This document shows positions 38,795 through 47,468 of a stretch of 64,000 bases of DNA, in pieces. The stretch covers positions 434,001 to 498,000 of the forward strand of contig NZ_JARZHF010000002.1 in assembly GCF_029891575.1 (NCBI RefSeq). The letters run 5' to 3'. The DNA comes from Salipaludibacillus daqingensis (GTDB lineage Bacteria > Bacillota > Bacilli > Bacillales > Salisediminibacteriaceae). Under the pieces are notes generated by a model that was given only the letters and a program-made list of their open reading frames with translations, was not told where the DNA came from and made no database searches. Each line of letters begins with the position of its first letter. The first letter of the stretch is position 1. Both the position numbers and the translations under genes were made by a program.

Positions 38795-39771
38795 TATTCA
38801 TCACCCTCCGCATTGTTTTTAACATCATCTGGCAACATACCTGATTCAATGTACTTAGTAATGTGATCTTCTATCCATTCCCTCGTTTTTGATGGAACCT
38901 CCTCGCTGAAATTCCCCATAGTAATAACGCCATCTTCAAAATCAAAATAAATATTTCCACTTTCTAATTTACCTTCTTTAAAATCTGTTGCAACAAATTC
39001 ATAGAGTTTTTCCACTTCTTGAACAGTACTCGTTAAAACTGTTGATTCGCCTAAATCAAGTTGGTCTCCCACATATCCAATTGCATAAAGACCTTCCTTT
39101 TTAACTTTTTCAATGATTTCAACGTGGTATCCATCCCCTGCAGGATAAAAAATATCAACATCTTTATTTTTCATCTCGTTAAATATCCTAAAAGCTCGTG
39201 ATTTATCTACCCAGCTTTCCACATAATCAATATTAACGGTCACAGAATCCGAATGGAATTTAGCTCCATCTTCAAATCCTTTTACCTCTGGTTGAAAAGG
39301 AAACGCCGCTATGACACCCACTTCATTAGAATCTGTCATCTCTGCTGCTAGCATCCCCGCAAAATAACCCATGGCGTAACCTTCAAAATGAAGACTCGTA
39401 ATATTGTCGCCTTCTACTTCTCCATTAAAACTAATAAAGTGCATATCAGGAAAATCGTCTTTTAATCCCATAAATAAATCAGCATAGATATGACTGTGTC
39501 CAAATACAATGCCTACATCTTCCTTATGAAATTCTGCAATCGCATCTTCTACAAGAGACTTTGATCTAATATCTTCTTTCAATAACACATCAACACCTAA
39601 CGTAGACTGCAACTTTAACATACCTTGGTAACCCTTAGCATTCCATGCTTGATCATCAATAGGATAAGGAAGGAGTAACCCTACTTTTTCTAAGTTTTGT
39701 TCTTCGTTTTGATCACAACTAAATAAAAGGAGAAAAAATGGGATAACAATTAAATATTTAATTTTTTTCAT
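38794..39771 (-). CDS. med: BMP-family lipoprotein, Med (competence regulator)
   Basis: The N-terminal KYLIVIPFFLLLFSC is a lipoprotein signal ending at a lipobox Cys (residue 20). The following periplasmic-binding-type domain (BMP/PnrA family) has QAWNAKGYQG, FEGYAMGYFAGMLAAEMT and DIFYPAGDGYH. The B. subtilis homologue Med, located next to fabHF, stimulates comK expression. The position and family support Med here, though a nucleoside-binding role cannot be excluded. The start at 39771 is chosen over the ATG 15 bases upstream because of ribosome-site spacing. Confidence 0.8.
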   Translation of the reverse strand: MKKIKYLIVIPFFLLLFSCDQNEEQNLEKVGLLLPYPIDDQAWNAKGYQGMLKLQSTLGVDVLLKEDIRSKSLVEDAIAEFHKEDVGIVFGHSHIYADLFMGLKDDFPDMHFISFNGEVEGDNITSLHFEGYAMGYFAGMLAAEMTDSNEVGVIAAFPFQPEVKGFEDGAKFHSDSVTVNIDYVESWVDKSRAFRIFNEMKNKDVDIFYPAGDGYHVEIIEKVKKEGLYAIGYVGDQLDLGESTVLTSTVQEVEKLYEFVATDFKEGKLESGNIYFDFEDGVITMGNFSEEVPSKTREWIEDHITKYIESGMLPDDVKNNAEGDE

Positions 39772-39950
39772 CTTTTTAACACCCATTCCTTTGATTCATT
39801 TCTCAAAGTATATTCTTTTATAATTAATACGATGTTTACTGATTTTAGAGGAACTGACTGAAAAACAGCCCGATTATTTCTCACTATATGTAAAATAATT
39901 CGACATGGCATTTATAAATCCTCTTTTTAATTTACTACCCTGAAAATAAA

Positions 39951-40080
39951 ACATAGTAGAGAGGGTTCCAGATTCTTCCCCTCTTTCCACGGAGGCTACA
40001 CCGCTTCAATTATTCAACCCTCGTGGTTCAGATAGATTTGCATCATATATAAACTACACACCCTCGTTGGGCGAGAAAGG
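39951..40080 (-). other. structured leader region upstream of med, unidentified
   Basis: On the minus strand two similar segments, CCAACGAGGGTG and CCACGAGGGTTG, lie about 45 bases apart, followed by a CCACG...CGTGG helix and a hairpin AGAGGG...CCCTCT at 39960-39984. The GC content is above its surroundings. No ORF with a ribosome site covers it. It might be a leader RNA or a decayed element; I could not match it to a known riboswitch class. Confidence 0.4.
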
Positions 40081-40123
40081 TAATGTTCAATACCACCCAT
40101 CTTAAGATCACGAAATTCTTCAT

Positions 40124-40297
40124 TTAAGCATCACCACTAAAAGATTTCATTTTATAGAAAAGCCATTCAGTTAGTCCGCCTAAAAACAAAGAACTAATCA
40201 CAATAACTTCCATTGGCCATTCTGTGTTTCCCGTCAGGAAGAAAAAAACCAAAATCGATACGACAGAAAAAATGACAACACCTAAAAAAAACCTCAT
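40124..40297 (-). CDS. small membrane protein, 57 aa
   Basis: The frame begins MRFFLGVVIFSVVSILVFFF and contains a second hydrophobic stretch VIVISSLFLGG, ending in KMKSFSGDA. A near-perfect AGGAGGAGAAAG ribosome site lies before the ATG at 40297. It is too short for most gene finders. Family unknown; read in the same direction as med and yjzC. Confidence 0.65.
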   Translation of the reverse strand: MRFFLGVVIFSVVSILVFFFLTGNTEWPMEVIVISSLFLGGLTEWLFYKMKSFSGDA

Positions 40298-40402
40298 CTT
40301 TCTCCTCCTAAGCTATTTACCAGATTCCTAGACTTTTTCATCATACATATCTCATAATCGCCAACCATACTTCATTTATATAATACCTATTCCAAAAAAA
40401 TA

Positions 40403-40423
40403 ATCGAAGGTTTTACCTTCGAT
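40403..40423 (-). terminator. terminator after yjzC
   Basis: ATCGAAGGT pairs with ACCTTCGAT around three bases; a long T run follows on the minus strand. Confidence 0.85.
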
Positions 40424-40605
40424 CAATTAGGCTTTTGTTTAAATGTCCAAACTCGGTCCTTGTTTGTCGTTTCCGGAAAAGTCATGCCTGCTTCTAAATG
40501 AATTTGCTTTGGATCTTGTACCATGCTTCTCGTTTCACCAATTTCCATATAAACACCATTATTTGGTGCTTTATCGCCTGCTTTAAATTGATTTCTTTGT
40601 CCCAT
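40423..40605 (-). CDS. yjzC: YjzC family protein
   Basis: The 60-residue protein is very similar to B. subtilis YjzC, with MGQRNQFKAGDKAPNNG, YMEIGET and MTFPETTNKDRVW. The function is unknown. It has its own terminator and a GAGGTGAAC ribosome site. In B. subtilis it also lies in the yja/yjz region near med. Confidence 0.92.
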   Translation of the reverse strand: MGQRNQFKAGDKAPNNGVYMEIGETRSMVQDPKQIHLEAGMTFPETTNKDRVWTFKQKPN

Positions 40606-40659
40606 ACGTTCACCTCTTTTTTAATCATACACAATTATAATGAACGGTTAAATGGGATT

Positions 40660-41382
40660 CTATCCATAATAACTAAAAAGAACGGCAATGATGAAAAAAG
40701 AACTATTTATAATTTCAACAATACCAATTTGTATTGGTTTTTTCAAATATTTTTTAGGCATAGCGACTGTTTTTACTAATGATATAAGAAAAGCAACACC
40801 TGCACCCGTTGATACGAATACAAACATAATGACCACCATACCAATATGATACAAAACGGATATTCTCCTAAATGTAATATTACCTTTTTCTCTAAGTAGT
40901 GATTTTACGTGGAAGACACTCCCTACAAAAAACGCTACAACAACAAACATGTAATAAAAAGCTTCTAGTAAAAGCGTGTTATTTCCTATTTGGTATGAAA
41001 ATAACAAAAAAGCGGACAGAGCGATGATAGCAGATAAATCATTTAAAAATAAACGTTCTTTCTTCAGTTTTGCAAACACAAGGTTTATAAAGAAAAACGG
41101 AAAGATAATTAAAGCAATATAAAATAGCGAGAGATCTACTATGAAATTCGGAACTAAAAAAAAGCTTCCAAATGTAACATAAATAAAAAATGATGGCCAG
41201 ACGTCTTGATGCTTCGGTTGCCTTAGATAAGTTAACAATGGCGCTTGTGCAAAGTATAAACTAAATAATCCAATAAAAAAGATGATATGATTAAAAGTAA
41301 CGCCTGTCATTCCAGCCCCTAACCAATAAGGAACAATGACCATAGCCCATGCCCCATGTTCTCTTGGAATATACCATTTCAT
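40660..41382 (-). CDS. ywiC: YwiC-like membrane protein
   Basis: The 240-residue protein has eight or so membrane helices and begins with the family motif YIPREHGAWAM. YwiC is of unknown function; in B. subtilis it lies in the Fnr-controlled nar region beside fnr and narK. Here a perfect Fnr box precedes it with a -10 at the class II distance, and a second fnr gene lies 0.9 kb upstream, so expression under anaerobiosis is likely. Confidence 0.88.
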   Translation of the reverse strand: MKWYIPREHGAWAMVIVPYWLGAGMTGVTFNHIIFFIGLFSLYFAQAPLLTYLRQPKHQDVWPSFFIYVTFGSFFLVPNFIVDLSLFYIALIIFPFFFINLVFAKLKKERLFLNDLSAIIALSAFLLFSYQIGNNTLLLEAFYYMFVVVAFFVGSVFHVKSLLREKGNITFRRISVLYHIGMVVIMFVFVSTGAGVAFLISLVKTVAMPKKYLKKPIQIGIVEIINSSFFIIAVLFSYYG

Positions 41383-41412
41383 CTCCTCGCCTCCTCTCTA
41401 TGTCTTAATTTA

Positions 41413-41455
41413 ACTTTACTAAAGAGCCGTGGAAATGTATGTGATGGTAATCACA
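41413..41455 (-). promoter_or_regulatory. Fnr-dependent class II promoter of ywiC
   Basis: TGTGATGGTAATCACA at 41440-41455 is a perfect Fnr box. TAAAGT at 41418-41413 on the minus strand fits as -10, which puts the box centre 41.5 bases before the predicted start at 41406. Confidence 0.75.
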
Positions 41456-41577
41456 TAAATATTTTTTTCAATAGTGATTTTTCCCACAGCAATGATTTAT
41501 CTTTTCTGATAAAGTATGGATATAATCAACCATAATCGAAAACATAGGCTTCACTGATCGTTGAAGGAGGAGTTATC

Positions 41578-42123
41578 ATGTTAAAGGTTCTACTTTATTA
41601 TAAAAAAGAAAATGGCATATATCCAATTTTATCTAAATTTGGATTTAAACTTAACGAAGATCATTATATAAGAGAATTAAAAGCAGACTCATTTATCGTA
41701 AAAGCTATTCATAACAATACGGCCAAAGTCGTAGAATTTTCTTGCAAAGATGAAGTCTCTTACGACGGCTGTAAAGAAATGCATGAAATGATTACTCACA
41801 TCGCAGAAAATCTCAATGCTAAGATTGATGACTCGGATGCCATGCTTGGATATAATGCAGAAGGAAATCCTACTTATTTAGTCCATGGTTTCCAATCTTG
41901 GTCTGAATTTCTTGATCAAGCAGGACACCGGTCCCTAGAAGGGCATAAGGTCGAGTGTTTTGACGGAAAAGTATTTCTAGGTAAAGGAATATTTATCTCT
42001 TCTGATATGGCAACAAAAGATATAAATGAGAATCCAAAAATCCCTTCTTGTACTATTATTTCTTCTGAAGGAGAAGAAACATTCCTTGGAGACAAGCTAA
42101 AAATTATACCGGTTTCTGACTAG
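41578..42123 (+). CDS. hypothetical 181-aa protein in the anaerobic region
   Basis: The soluble protein has two halves: residues 1-60 are a mixed alpha/beta stretch with EFSCKDEVSYDGCKEMHEM, and residues 95-180 contain HGFQSWSEFLDQAGHRSLEG and end GDKLKIIPVSD. I know no family match. AAGGAGGAG lies before the ATG. It is divergent from ywiC and converges on fnr copy 2; the Fnr box between it and ywiC is about 85 bases from its nearest TATAAT and is better placed for ywiC. Confidence 0.6.
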   Translation: MLKVLLYYKKENGIYPILSKFGFKLNEDHYIRELKADSFIVKAIHNNTAKVVEFSCKDEVSYDGCKEMHEMITHIAENLNAKIDDSDAMLGYNAEGNPTYLVHGFQSWSEFLDQAGHRSLEGHKVECFDGKVFLGKGIFISSDMATKDINENPKIPSCTIISSEGEETFLGDKLKIIPVSD

Positions 42124-42210
42124 ATCGTATTGAGTTAGCTGATTGGATTTGACATGGGACACTCACCTCTTATTACACTTCATTCGTTATAATCTTTAGG
42201 TCAATAAAAA

Positions 42211-42242
42211 AAATCATGAATAAAGATCTTTATTCATGATTT
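42211..42242. terminator. perfect palindromic terminator between 41578 gene and fnr2
   Basis: A 32-base perfect palindrome built on AATCATGAATAAAG, with T7 following on the minus strand. Confidence 0.75.
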
Positions 42243-42247
42243 CATCA

Positions 42248-42958
42248 TTAAATGGTGCATATTTCCACTGGGCAATCTCCGCAGTGCAAATAGTTTTTTA
42301 AGTATTGTATATCGTGAAGAGTCATATAACCATGGTCCATAGACAGAATCCCCGATTTTTTCAAATCATTTAACATACGATTAACGCTTTCTCTTGTTGT
42401 TCCTATATAATTTGCGATATCTTGATTCGTTAAATGTACATTAATGAGAATGCCCTCTTCTTTCGAAATACCATAAGAATTGCTGAATCGAATCAGCGTC
42501 GAATATAAAGCTCCTGTTTTCCCACAAAGAATTAGGTCACGGAACTTTGCCTGCGTTGATTGCGTATGTCGAGCAAACCATTTCATAAAAGCAACCGCTA
42601 TTTCCCCATTTTGCCGAAATAATGCCTCTAATGTATGACGGTCAAAACGAATTAGTGTCGCGTTATCAACGACTTCCGCTGTAACACTAATAGACATCTC
42701 GTTAAATAACCCTACTTCGCCAACAAGCTCATCTCGTTGTTTTAAATGAACAGAAAACTCTTTTCCTTCAGACGTCATCTTGCTTAACCTTACTTTTCCG
42801 GAACGAATTAAGTAAACATGTTCTGGGAAGTCTCCTTCATAAAATAAATACGTTCCTTCCTTTGCATTTATCTCTAAACCATTTTTCAATAGAAGGTTTT
42901 GATTCTCTGGTGAAATTTCATTAAAAAACCGTTTCATTTGTAATTGTTGTTTTTCCAT
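42248..42958 (-). CDS. fnr: Fnr, oxygen-responsive transcription regulator (copy 2)
   Basis: This is a close relative of the 31466 protein: an N-terminal cyclic-nucleotide-like barrel, the segment FARHTQSTQAKFRDL in the dimer helix, the helix-turn-helix with GTTRESVNR, and a C-terminal HCGDCPVEIC with three Cys for a 4Fe-4S cluster. The 236-residue protein stands beside the nitrate operon. Two Fe-S Fnr genes in one window are unusual; both should recognise TGTGA-N6-TCACA, as they keep the Glu and Arg of the recognition helix. Confidence 0.92.
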   Translation of the reverse strand: MEKQQLQMKRFFNEISPENQNLLLKNGLEINAKEGTYLFYEGDFPEHVYLIRSGKVRLSKMTSEGKEFSVHLKQRDELVGEVGLFNEMSISVTAEVVDNATLIRFDRHTLEALFRQNGEIAVAFMKWFARHTQSTQAKFRDLILCGKTGALYSTLIRFSNSYGISKEEGILINVHLTNQDIANYIGTTRESVNRMLNDLKKSGILSMDHGYMTLHDIQYLKNYLHCGDCPVEICTI

Positions 42959-43140
42959 AGAGAAACCTTCCTCCTTTTATCGTTCTTTTACCTCTCTTCA
43001 TTCTATATTAACACTATAGCAATAGTTACAAACTGATAAATTTTGTCTATATTTTGAATGATTTAATCTTAACGGATTCAAGTCATTACGTCTACTCTCC
43101 TAAACGTTCACAGACTCTTTTTTCTAAGACATTTATACAT

Positions 43141-43184
43141 AAATAGGATTCAAAAGGTAAGCTAACACCTTCTGAATCCTATTT
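43141..43184 (-). terminator. terminator of the nitrate reductase operon
   Basis: AAATAGGATTCA pairs with TGAATCCTATTT, with an inner AAGGT/ACCTT helix; it follows the last gene of the leftward operon. Confidence 0.8.
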
Positions 43185-43195
43185 TGAATTTCCTT

Positions 43196-44716
43196 TTAAG
43201 CTGAAACAGAATTTCTTTCTTTCATTTGTTTAGATGCATCTTTTAAATTCTCATTCAATTCACGATCTACTGATGACAACACATACTCTTCGTCATGAGA
43301 TCCTTTCGGCTCTTCCATAAACAATAAACAAAACAGAAAACTTCCAAATGCTCCTGCTGCTAAAATAAAGAAAAATGTTTGGGGCGTAACAAGGGTGTAG
43401 ATCGTCAAATACACAACAGCACCGACGTTTCCATAAGCACCGGCCATTCCTGAAATCTGACCTGTTATCCTCTTTTTAATCAGAGGAATCACTGCAAATG
43501 TTGCACCTTCAGCGCCCTGGATAAATATCGATGTTAATACAGTAATCCCAATAGCCATTATAAGTGGCCACTCAGAATTGATAAAGGCCATTCCAAAAAG
43601 TCCTAAACTAATACCAATCATATAAATTAACATAACAGTTTTACGTTTTGACATTTTATCCGATAACCATCCACCTAATGGACGAGCGAATAGATTCACG
43701 AATGCGAAAGATGAAGCGATTAATCCTGCTCCCATAGCGGAAAGCTCAAATGTCATTAAGAAAAAGAACGGTAACATCGATACAATCGCTAACTCAGCAC
43801 CAAAATTCGCAAAGTATGTCGTATTTAATGCCGCAACATTTTTGAATTTATATTTGTCATCTTTTGGAACACCTTCACGTAGAATAGGGATATTCACGCG
43901 AAGGATCTGTATGATTTGATAAGCTATTACTAGGAACAAGACTACGAAAATAATATTCATCGCTTGAACAGAGACAAAATCTAAGTTTTGTAAGCGCCAT
44001 GTTAAAAGTCCTAGCGCTCCACCTAATGGAATCGTCCATAAGATAAGTTGGATCATATCACCGTAAGTACTTACCTCCATAGCCGCAACTTTTCTAGGTT
44101 TTTGATACGTTTTTCCGGCAGGTGTATCTTTAACAGAGAACCAGTATATTATTCCGTAAATGATACAAGCAATCCCACTAAATGCAATCGCATATCGCCA
44201 CCCGTCATCTCCTCCAAAAGCTGTTAAAGCCATCCATGGAAGGACGATTGCAGCAACAGCTGAACCGAAATTTCCCCAACCAGCATAGAAACCTTCTGCA
44301 AACCCCACACTTTTAGGTGGGAACCACTCAGAAACCATACGTATTCCTACAACAAAACTTGCACCAATGGAACTAATTAATAATCGTGAAACGAATAATT
44401 GCATCCACGTCGTCCCAAATGCAAACATAAATGTTGGAATCGCCATCACTACTAATAAAATAGAGAATACTCGTCTAGGTCCATATTTATCCAATAACAT
44501 CCCAATAACGATTCGTGCGGGAATCGTTAGGGCAACATTTAAAATAGCTAAAGCTGCAATATGATCCGTAGTTAACCAACCTACAGATTCTACCATTGTA
44601 CCTGCTAAAGGGGCCATGTTAAACCAAGCAAAAAATGAAACGAAAAAGGCTCCCCAAGTTAAATGTAACGTTCTCGTTCTTTCATTTTTGAATTGAAATA
44701 ACTCTTTTACTTTCAT
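43196..44716 (-). CDS. narK: NarK-family nitrate/nitrite transporter (long form)
   Basis: The 506-residue MFS protein has 12-14 helices and two nitrate-signature Gly/Asn segments: FYAGWGNFGSAVAAIV in helix 5 and GMAGAYGNVGAVVY in helix 11. The conserved Arg residues that bind nitrate are probably those in VGIRMVSEW and in FARPLGG. The extra length lies in a cytoplasmic tail and an extra loop. It is the last gene of the operon, after a second narK. It probably imports nitrate and/or exports nitrite. Confidence 0.88.
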   Translation of the reverse strand: MKVKELFQFKNERTRTLHLTWGAFFVSFFAWFNMAPLAGTMVESVGWLTTDHIAALAILNVALTIPARIVIGMLLDKYGPRRVFSILLVVMAIPTFMFAFGTTWMQLFVSRLLISSIGASFVVGIRMVSEWFPPKSVGFAEGFYAGWGNFGSAVAAIVLPWMALTAFGGDDGWRYAIAFSGIACIIYGIIYWFSVKDTPAGKTYQKPRKVAAMEVSTYGDMIQLILWTIPLGGALGLLTWRLQNLDFVSVQAMNIIFVVLFLVIAYQIIQILRVNIPILREGVPKDDKYKFKNVAALNTTYFANFGAELAIVSMLPFFFLMTFELSAMGAGLIASSFAFVNLFARPLGGWLSDKMSKRKTVMLIYMIGISLGLFGMAFINSEWPLIMAIGITVLTSIFIQGAEGATFAVIPLIKKRITGQISGMAGAYGNVGAVVYLTIYTLVTPQTFFFILAAGAFGSFLFCLLFMEEPKGSHDEEYVLSSVDRELNENLKDASKQMKERNSVSA

Positions 44717-44798
44717 AAAAAACGCCCCTTTTTTACCAATGAATACTCAGCCAATTTTCTGTAAAGAGCAAATTAATCCATCTCTTGAAATGATGATA

Positions 44799-46091
44799 TT
44801 AGCATTTTACTTCGGCATTTTTTCTTGAATAATAGAACCAGTGAATTCCCAAGCTTATAACATAATAAACGATAAAGATTATTAAAGCTACATTTGCCAT
44901 ACCTGTTTGATTGATCGACCAACCAAACAAACTTGGAATGAGAAATGCTCCGTAAGCTGCTATCGCGGAAGTAAATCCTAACACTGCTGCAGCTTCTTTT
45001 TGTTCGAAAATAAATGGAATCATGCGGAACGTCGATCCATTTGCAATACCTGTTGCAATAAACACGATAATAAACATTGTTAAAAATCCTGCAAAATTAC
45101 CTGCGTTATAGAAATACATAACACCTAGGGTTCCAGTGATAAGTAAAATGATGTCCCAAAAAGTGACAAATGCTCCACCTAGTTTATCAGACAACCAACC
45201 ACCTACTGGCCGGATTAACGCTCCGAGTAAAGGACCAATAAAGGCAATTTGAAATACGTTTATTTCAGGGAACTCTGTCCTTGTTAATAATGGAAAAGCT
45301 GCCGCATAACCAATAAAGGATCCAAAGCACATCGTATATAACCATGTCATAATCCACGTATGTTTATTTTTGAAAATAACAGCTTGTTCTTTGAATGATG
45401 CCTTTACACCCGGTAAATTATCCATTCCGAAGTAAGCTGCTACAACCGTTAATATGATTGGGATAACCCAGATAAAGGCTGCATTTTGCATGTATATTTC
45501 TTTCCCGTCTCCTAACACTTGAGGAGCACCGACAAACGTACCAAACAATGCTACTGTGATAACAATTGGCGACAAAAGCTGCACAGCACTTACACCGAGG
45601 TTTCCAATTCCTGCATTTAAACCTAGCGCTGTTCCTTTTGCTTTCTTTGGATAGAAGAAACTAATATTCGACATACTAGATGCAAAATTCCCTCCACCAA
45701 AACCACAAAGAGCTGCTAGAATAGCCATCGTAACAAACGATGTTTCAGGATTTTGAACAGCAAATCCTATCCCAATTGCTGGTATGAGTAAAGATGCTGT
45801 GCTAATTATCGTCCAATTTCTTCCTCCGAAGATAGGAACTAAAAACGTATAAAAAATCCGAAGTGTTGCTCCTGTTAACCCTGGTAATGCTGCAAGTAAG
45901 AATAGTTCACCTTCTGTAAAAGCAAATCCGATATCATTTAAATTTGCTGCAATAACAGACCAAATTTGCCATACTGCAAAAGCTAAAAATAATGCAGAAA
46001 TAGAAATCCATAAATTTCGTCTTGCATGTTGTTTCCCTTCTTGTTCCCAAAATGCTTCGTCTTCGGGTTCCCATTTTTGTATTTGTGCCAT
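44799..46091 (-). CDS. narK: NarK-family nitrate/nitrite transporter
   Basis: The 430-residue MFS protein has the nitrate-porter segments CGFGGGNFASSMSNISFFYP and GLNAGIGNLGVSAVQL, and a later GFTSAIAAYGAF that is less conserved. TAGGAGGAG precedes the ATG. Tandem NarK proteins are known in bacteria, where one acts as nitrate/proton symporter and the other as nitrate/nitrite antiporter; which is which cannot be decided here. Confidence 0.9.
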   Translation of the reverse strand: MAQIQKWEPEDEAFWEQEGKQHARRNLWISISALFLAFAVWQIWSVIAANLNDIGFAFTEGELFLLAALPGLTGATLRIFYTFLVPIFGGRNWTIISTASLLIPAIGIGFAVQNPETSFVTMAILAALCGFGGGNFASSMSNISFFYPKKAKGTALGLNAGIGNLGVSAVQLLSPIVITVALFGTFVGAPQVLGDGKEIYMQNAAFIWVIPIILTVVAAYFGMDNLPGVKASFKEQAVIFKNKHTWIMTWLYTMCFGSFIGYAAAFPLLTRTEFPEINVFQIAFIGPLLGALIRPVGGWLSDKLGGAFVTFWDIILLITGTLGVMYFYNAGNFAGFLTMFIIVFIATGIANGSTFRMIPFIFEQKEAAAVLGFTSAIAAYGAFLIPSLFGWSINQTGMANVALIIFIVYYVISLGIHWFYYSRKNAEVKC

Positions 46092-46131
46092 GTTAAACTC
46101 CTCCTATATCAGTAAAATTCTCATTAATGGT

Positions 46132-46338
46132 CTACTCATGTTGCTCCGCTTCATACTCGACTCTTTTCCAATAAACAAGGGCAATAAAAGCAATACATGC
46201 GGATACAATCGCTATACCTGAGAATAAAACAACTTGTTCATACTCTCTTCCTAGATATGACTCCACTGTCCATTGAACCATCATGACATTAATTGCAATT
46301 GTCAAAAATATAATCACCCAATATTTTTTATTAGCCAT
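46132..46338 (-). CDS. small membrane protein in the nitrate operon, 68 aa
   Basis: Two hydrophobic segments (residues 7-25 and 37-55) with a charged C-terminus, KRVEYEAEQHE. The start codon overlaps the last codons of the Rieske gene by eight bases, so translation is coupled. It could anchor the exported Rieske protein or be a subunit of the quinol-oxidising part; this is inference from position. No family recognised. Confidence 0.65.
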   Translation of the reverse strand: MANKKYWVIIFLTIAINVMMVQWTVESYLGREYEQVVLFSGIAIVSACIAFIALVYWKRVEYEAEQHE

Positions 46339-46864
46339 GACGATACTTCCTTCCCGTCGCGAAAATTGTGCCGTTTGTCACTTCTAGTTCAATTAACGGA
46401 AGTTCTCTTTGTGGCGGTCCTGAGATAGGATGACCATTATTGATATCGAAGTATCCTTTATGGCAAGGGCATAATAGTGTGTCACTGTCTTTTTCATAAA
46501 AAACTGGACACATTAAATGGGTACATGCTGAATTGTAAGCAACTAATTCTCCATTTACTGAATGGACAAGAATCGCGGCGTCGTTTTCCGTAGGATAATT
46601 AAAAGTTAGCGATTCACCCTTAGGCAAGTTAGCGAGTTTAGTAATCTCTACTCGCTCCTCTTCCTCTTCCGCCATACCCATCATTGCCTTAACACTAAAT
46701 GGTACAGTAGAAAGTCCAAGCGCCACGGAGGCACCTGCTGCTGTTTTCAAAAACGCGCGACGGTTATATTTCAAATCATCCTTTTGATCGACATTTCCGA
46801 TAAGGTTGACCATATCAGACTTTGATTTCTTTACGTTGCGTCCTTTTTTACACTCGGTATTCAT
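46331..46864 (-). CDS. Rieske 2Fe-2S protein with Tat signal
   Basis: Residues 34-60 contain the twin-arginine signal NRRAFLKTAAGAS with a hydrophobic stretch, so a folded, cluster-bearing protein should be exported and membrane-anchored. The cluster motifs CTHLMCPV and CPCHKGYFD (the usual Cys-x-His and Cys-x2-His) lie at about residues 115-140, followed by the Pro loop GPPQREL. The length is 177 aa. It lies between the ferredoxin and the narK genes. Rieske partners are not part of the classic NarGHI or NasBC systems. Confidence 0.92.
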   Translation of the reverse strand: MNTECKKGRNVKKSKSDMVNLIGNVDQKDDLKYNRRAFLKTAAGASVALGLSTVPFSVKAMMGMAEEEEERVEITKLANLPKGESLTFNYPTENDAAILVHSVNGELVAYNSACTHLMCPVFYEKDSDTLLCPCHKGYFDINNGHPISGPPQRELPLIELEVTNGTIFATGRKYRHG

Positions 46865-46886
46865 CGTTCATTCTCCTTTCTCTAAC

Positions 46887-47429
46887 TTAATCTGAATAAA
46901 CTCCGAAAAACTCAGGTACGTATTCCCATTTATCGTTCTCTGACGGTTTTTTTCCTTCAATTAAGTTCATTTGTGTTCTTCTTCTTCTTAAATCCATCAT
47001 TTCGTCATGATCAATAAAACGAATCGCATCAGATGGACAAACGGACGCACACATTGGTGAAATATCATGCTTTGTTCGGTCATAACACATATCACATTTG
47101 TACATTTTATTTTCTTCAAAATCGAACTTAGGAATACCGAATGGACAGCCAAAGGTACAGTTTCTACAACCAATACACTTATCTTCCATTGCTGAAAGGA
47201 CAACACCCTCTTCGGTAATTTGAATCGCATTTGCCGGACAAACTTTAGCACAAGCTGGATCTTTACATTGCATACACATCATTGGATATGTTTGACGATT
47301 TTCAAAGAAATTCACATATTCCACGTAGTTCCGTTCTTTTGCATCGTGTCCGCCACATTCTCTACAGGCCGCCTGACAAGCGCGACAGCCAATACAGCGT
47401 TCGAATTCTAAATACATCACTTTATTCAT
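46887..47429 (-). CDS. four-cluster 4Fe-4S ferredoxin subunit (NrfC/FdhB-like)
   Basis: Sixteen Cys are arranged as CIGCRACQAAC, CMQCKDPACAKVCP, CIGCRNCTFGCP and CDMC...CASVCP, the pattern of electron-transfer subunits of molybdopterin enzymes. It has no signal, so it is cytoplasmic and should carry electrons to the catalytic subunit encoded just upstream. The ATG at 47429 has AGGAGG eight bases upstream, and the ATG six bases earlier is too close. 180 residues. Confidence 0.92.
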   Translation of the reverse strand: MNKVMYLEFERCIGCRACQAACRECGGHDAKERNYVEYVNFFENRQTYPMMCMQCKDPACAKVCPANAIQITEEGVVLSAMEDKCIGCRNCTFGCPFGIPKFDFEENKMYKCDMCYDRTKHDISPMCASVCPSDAIRFIDHDEMMDLRRRRTQMNLIEGKKPSENDKWEYVPEFFGVYSD

Positions 47430-47468
47430 TTTCATAACCTCCTGCTGTTTTGGTTGACCGTTTTGTTA

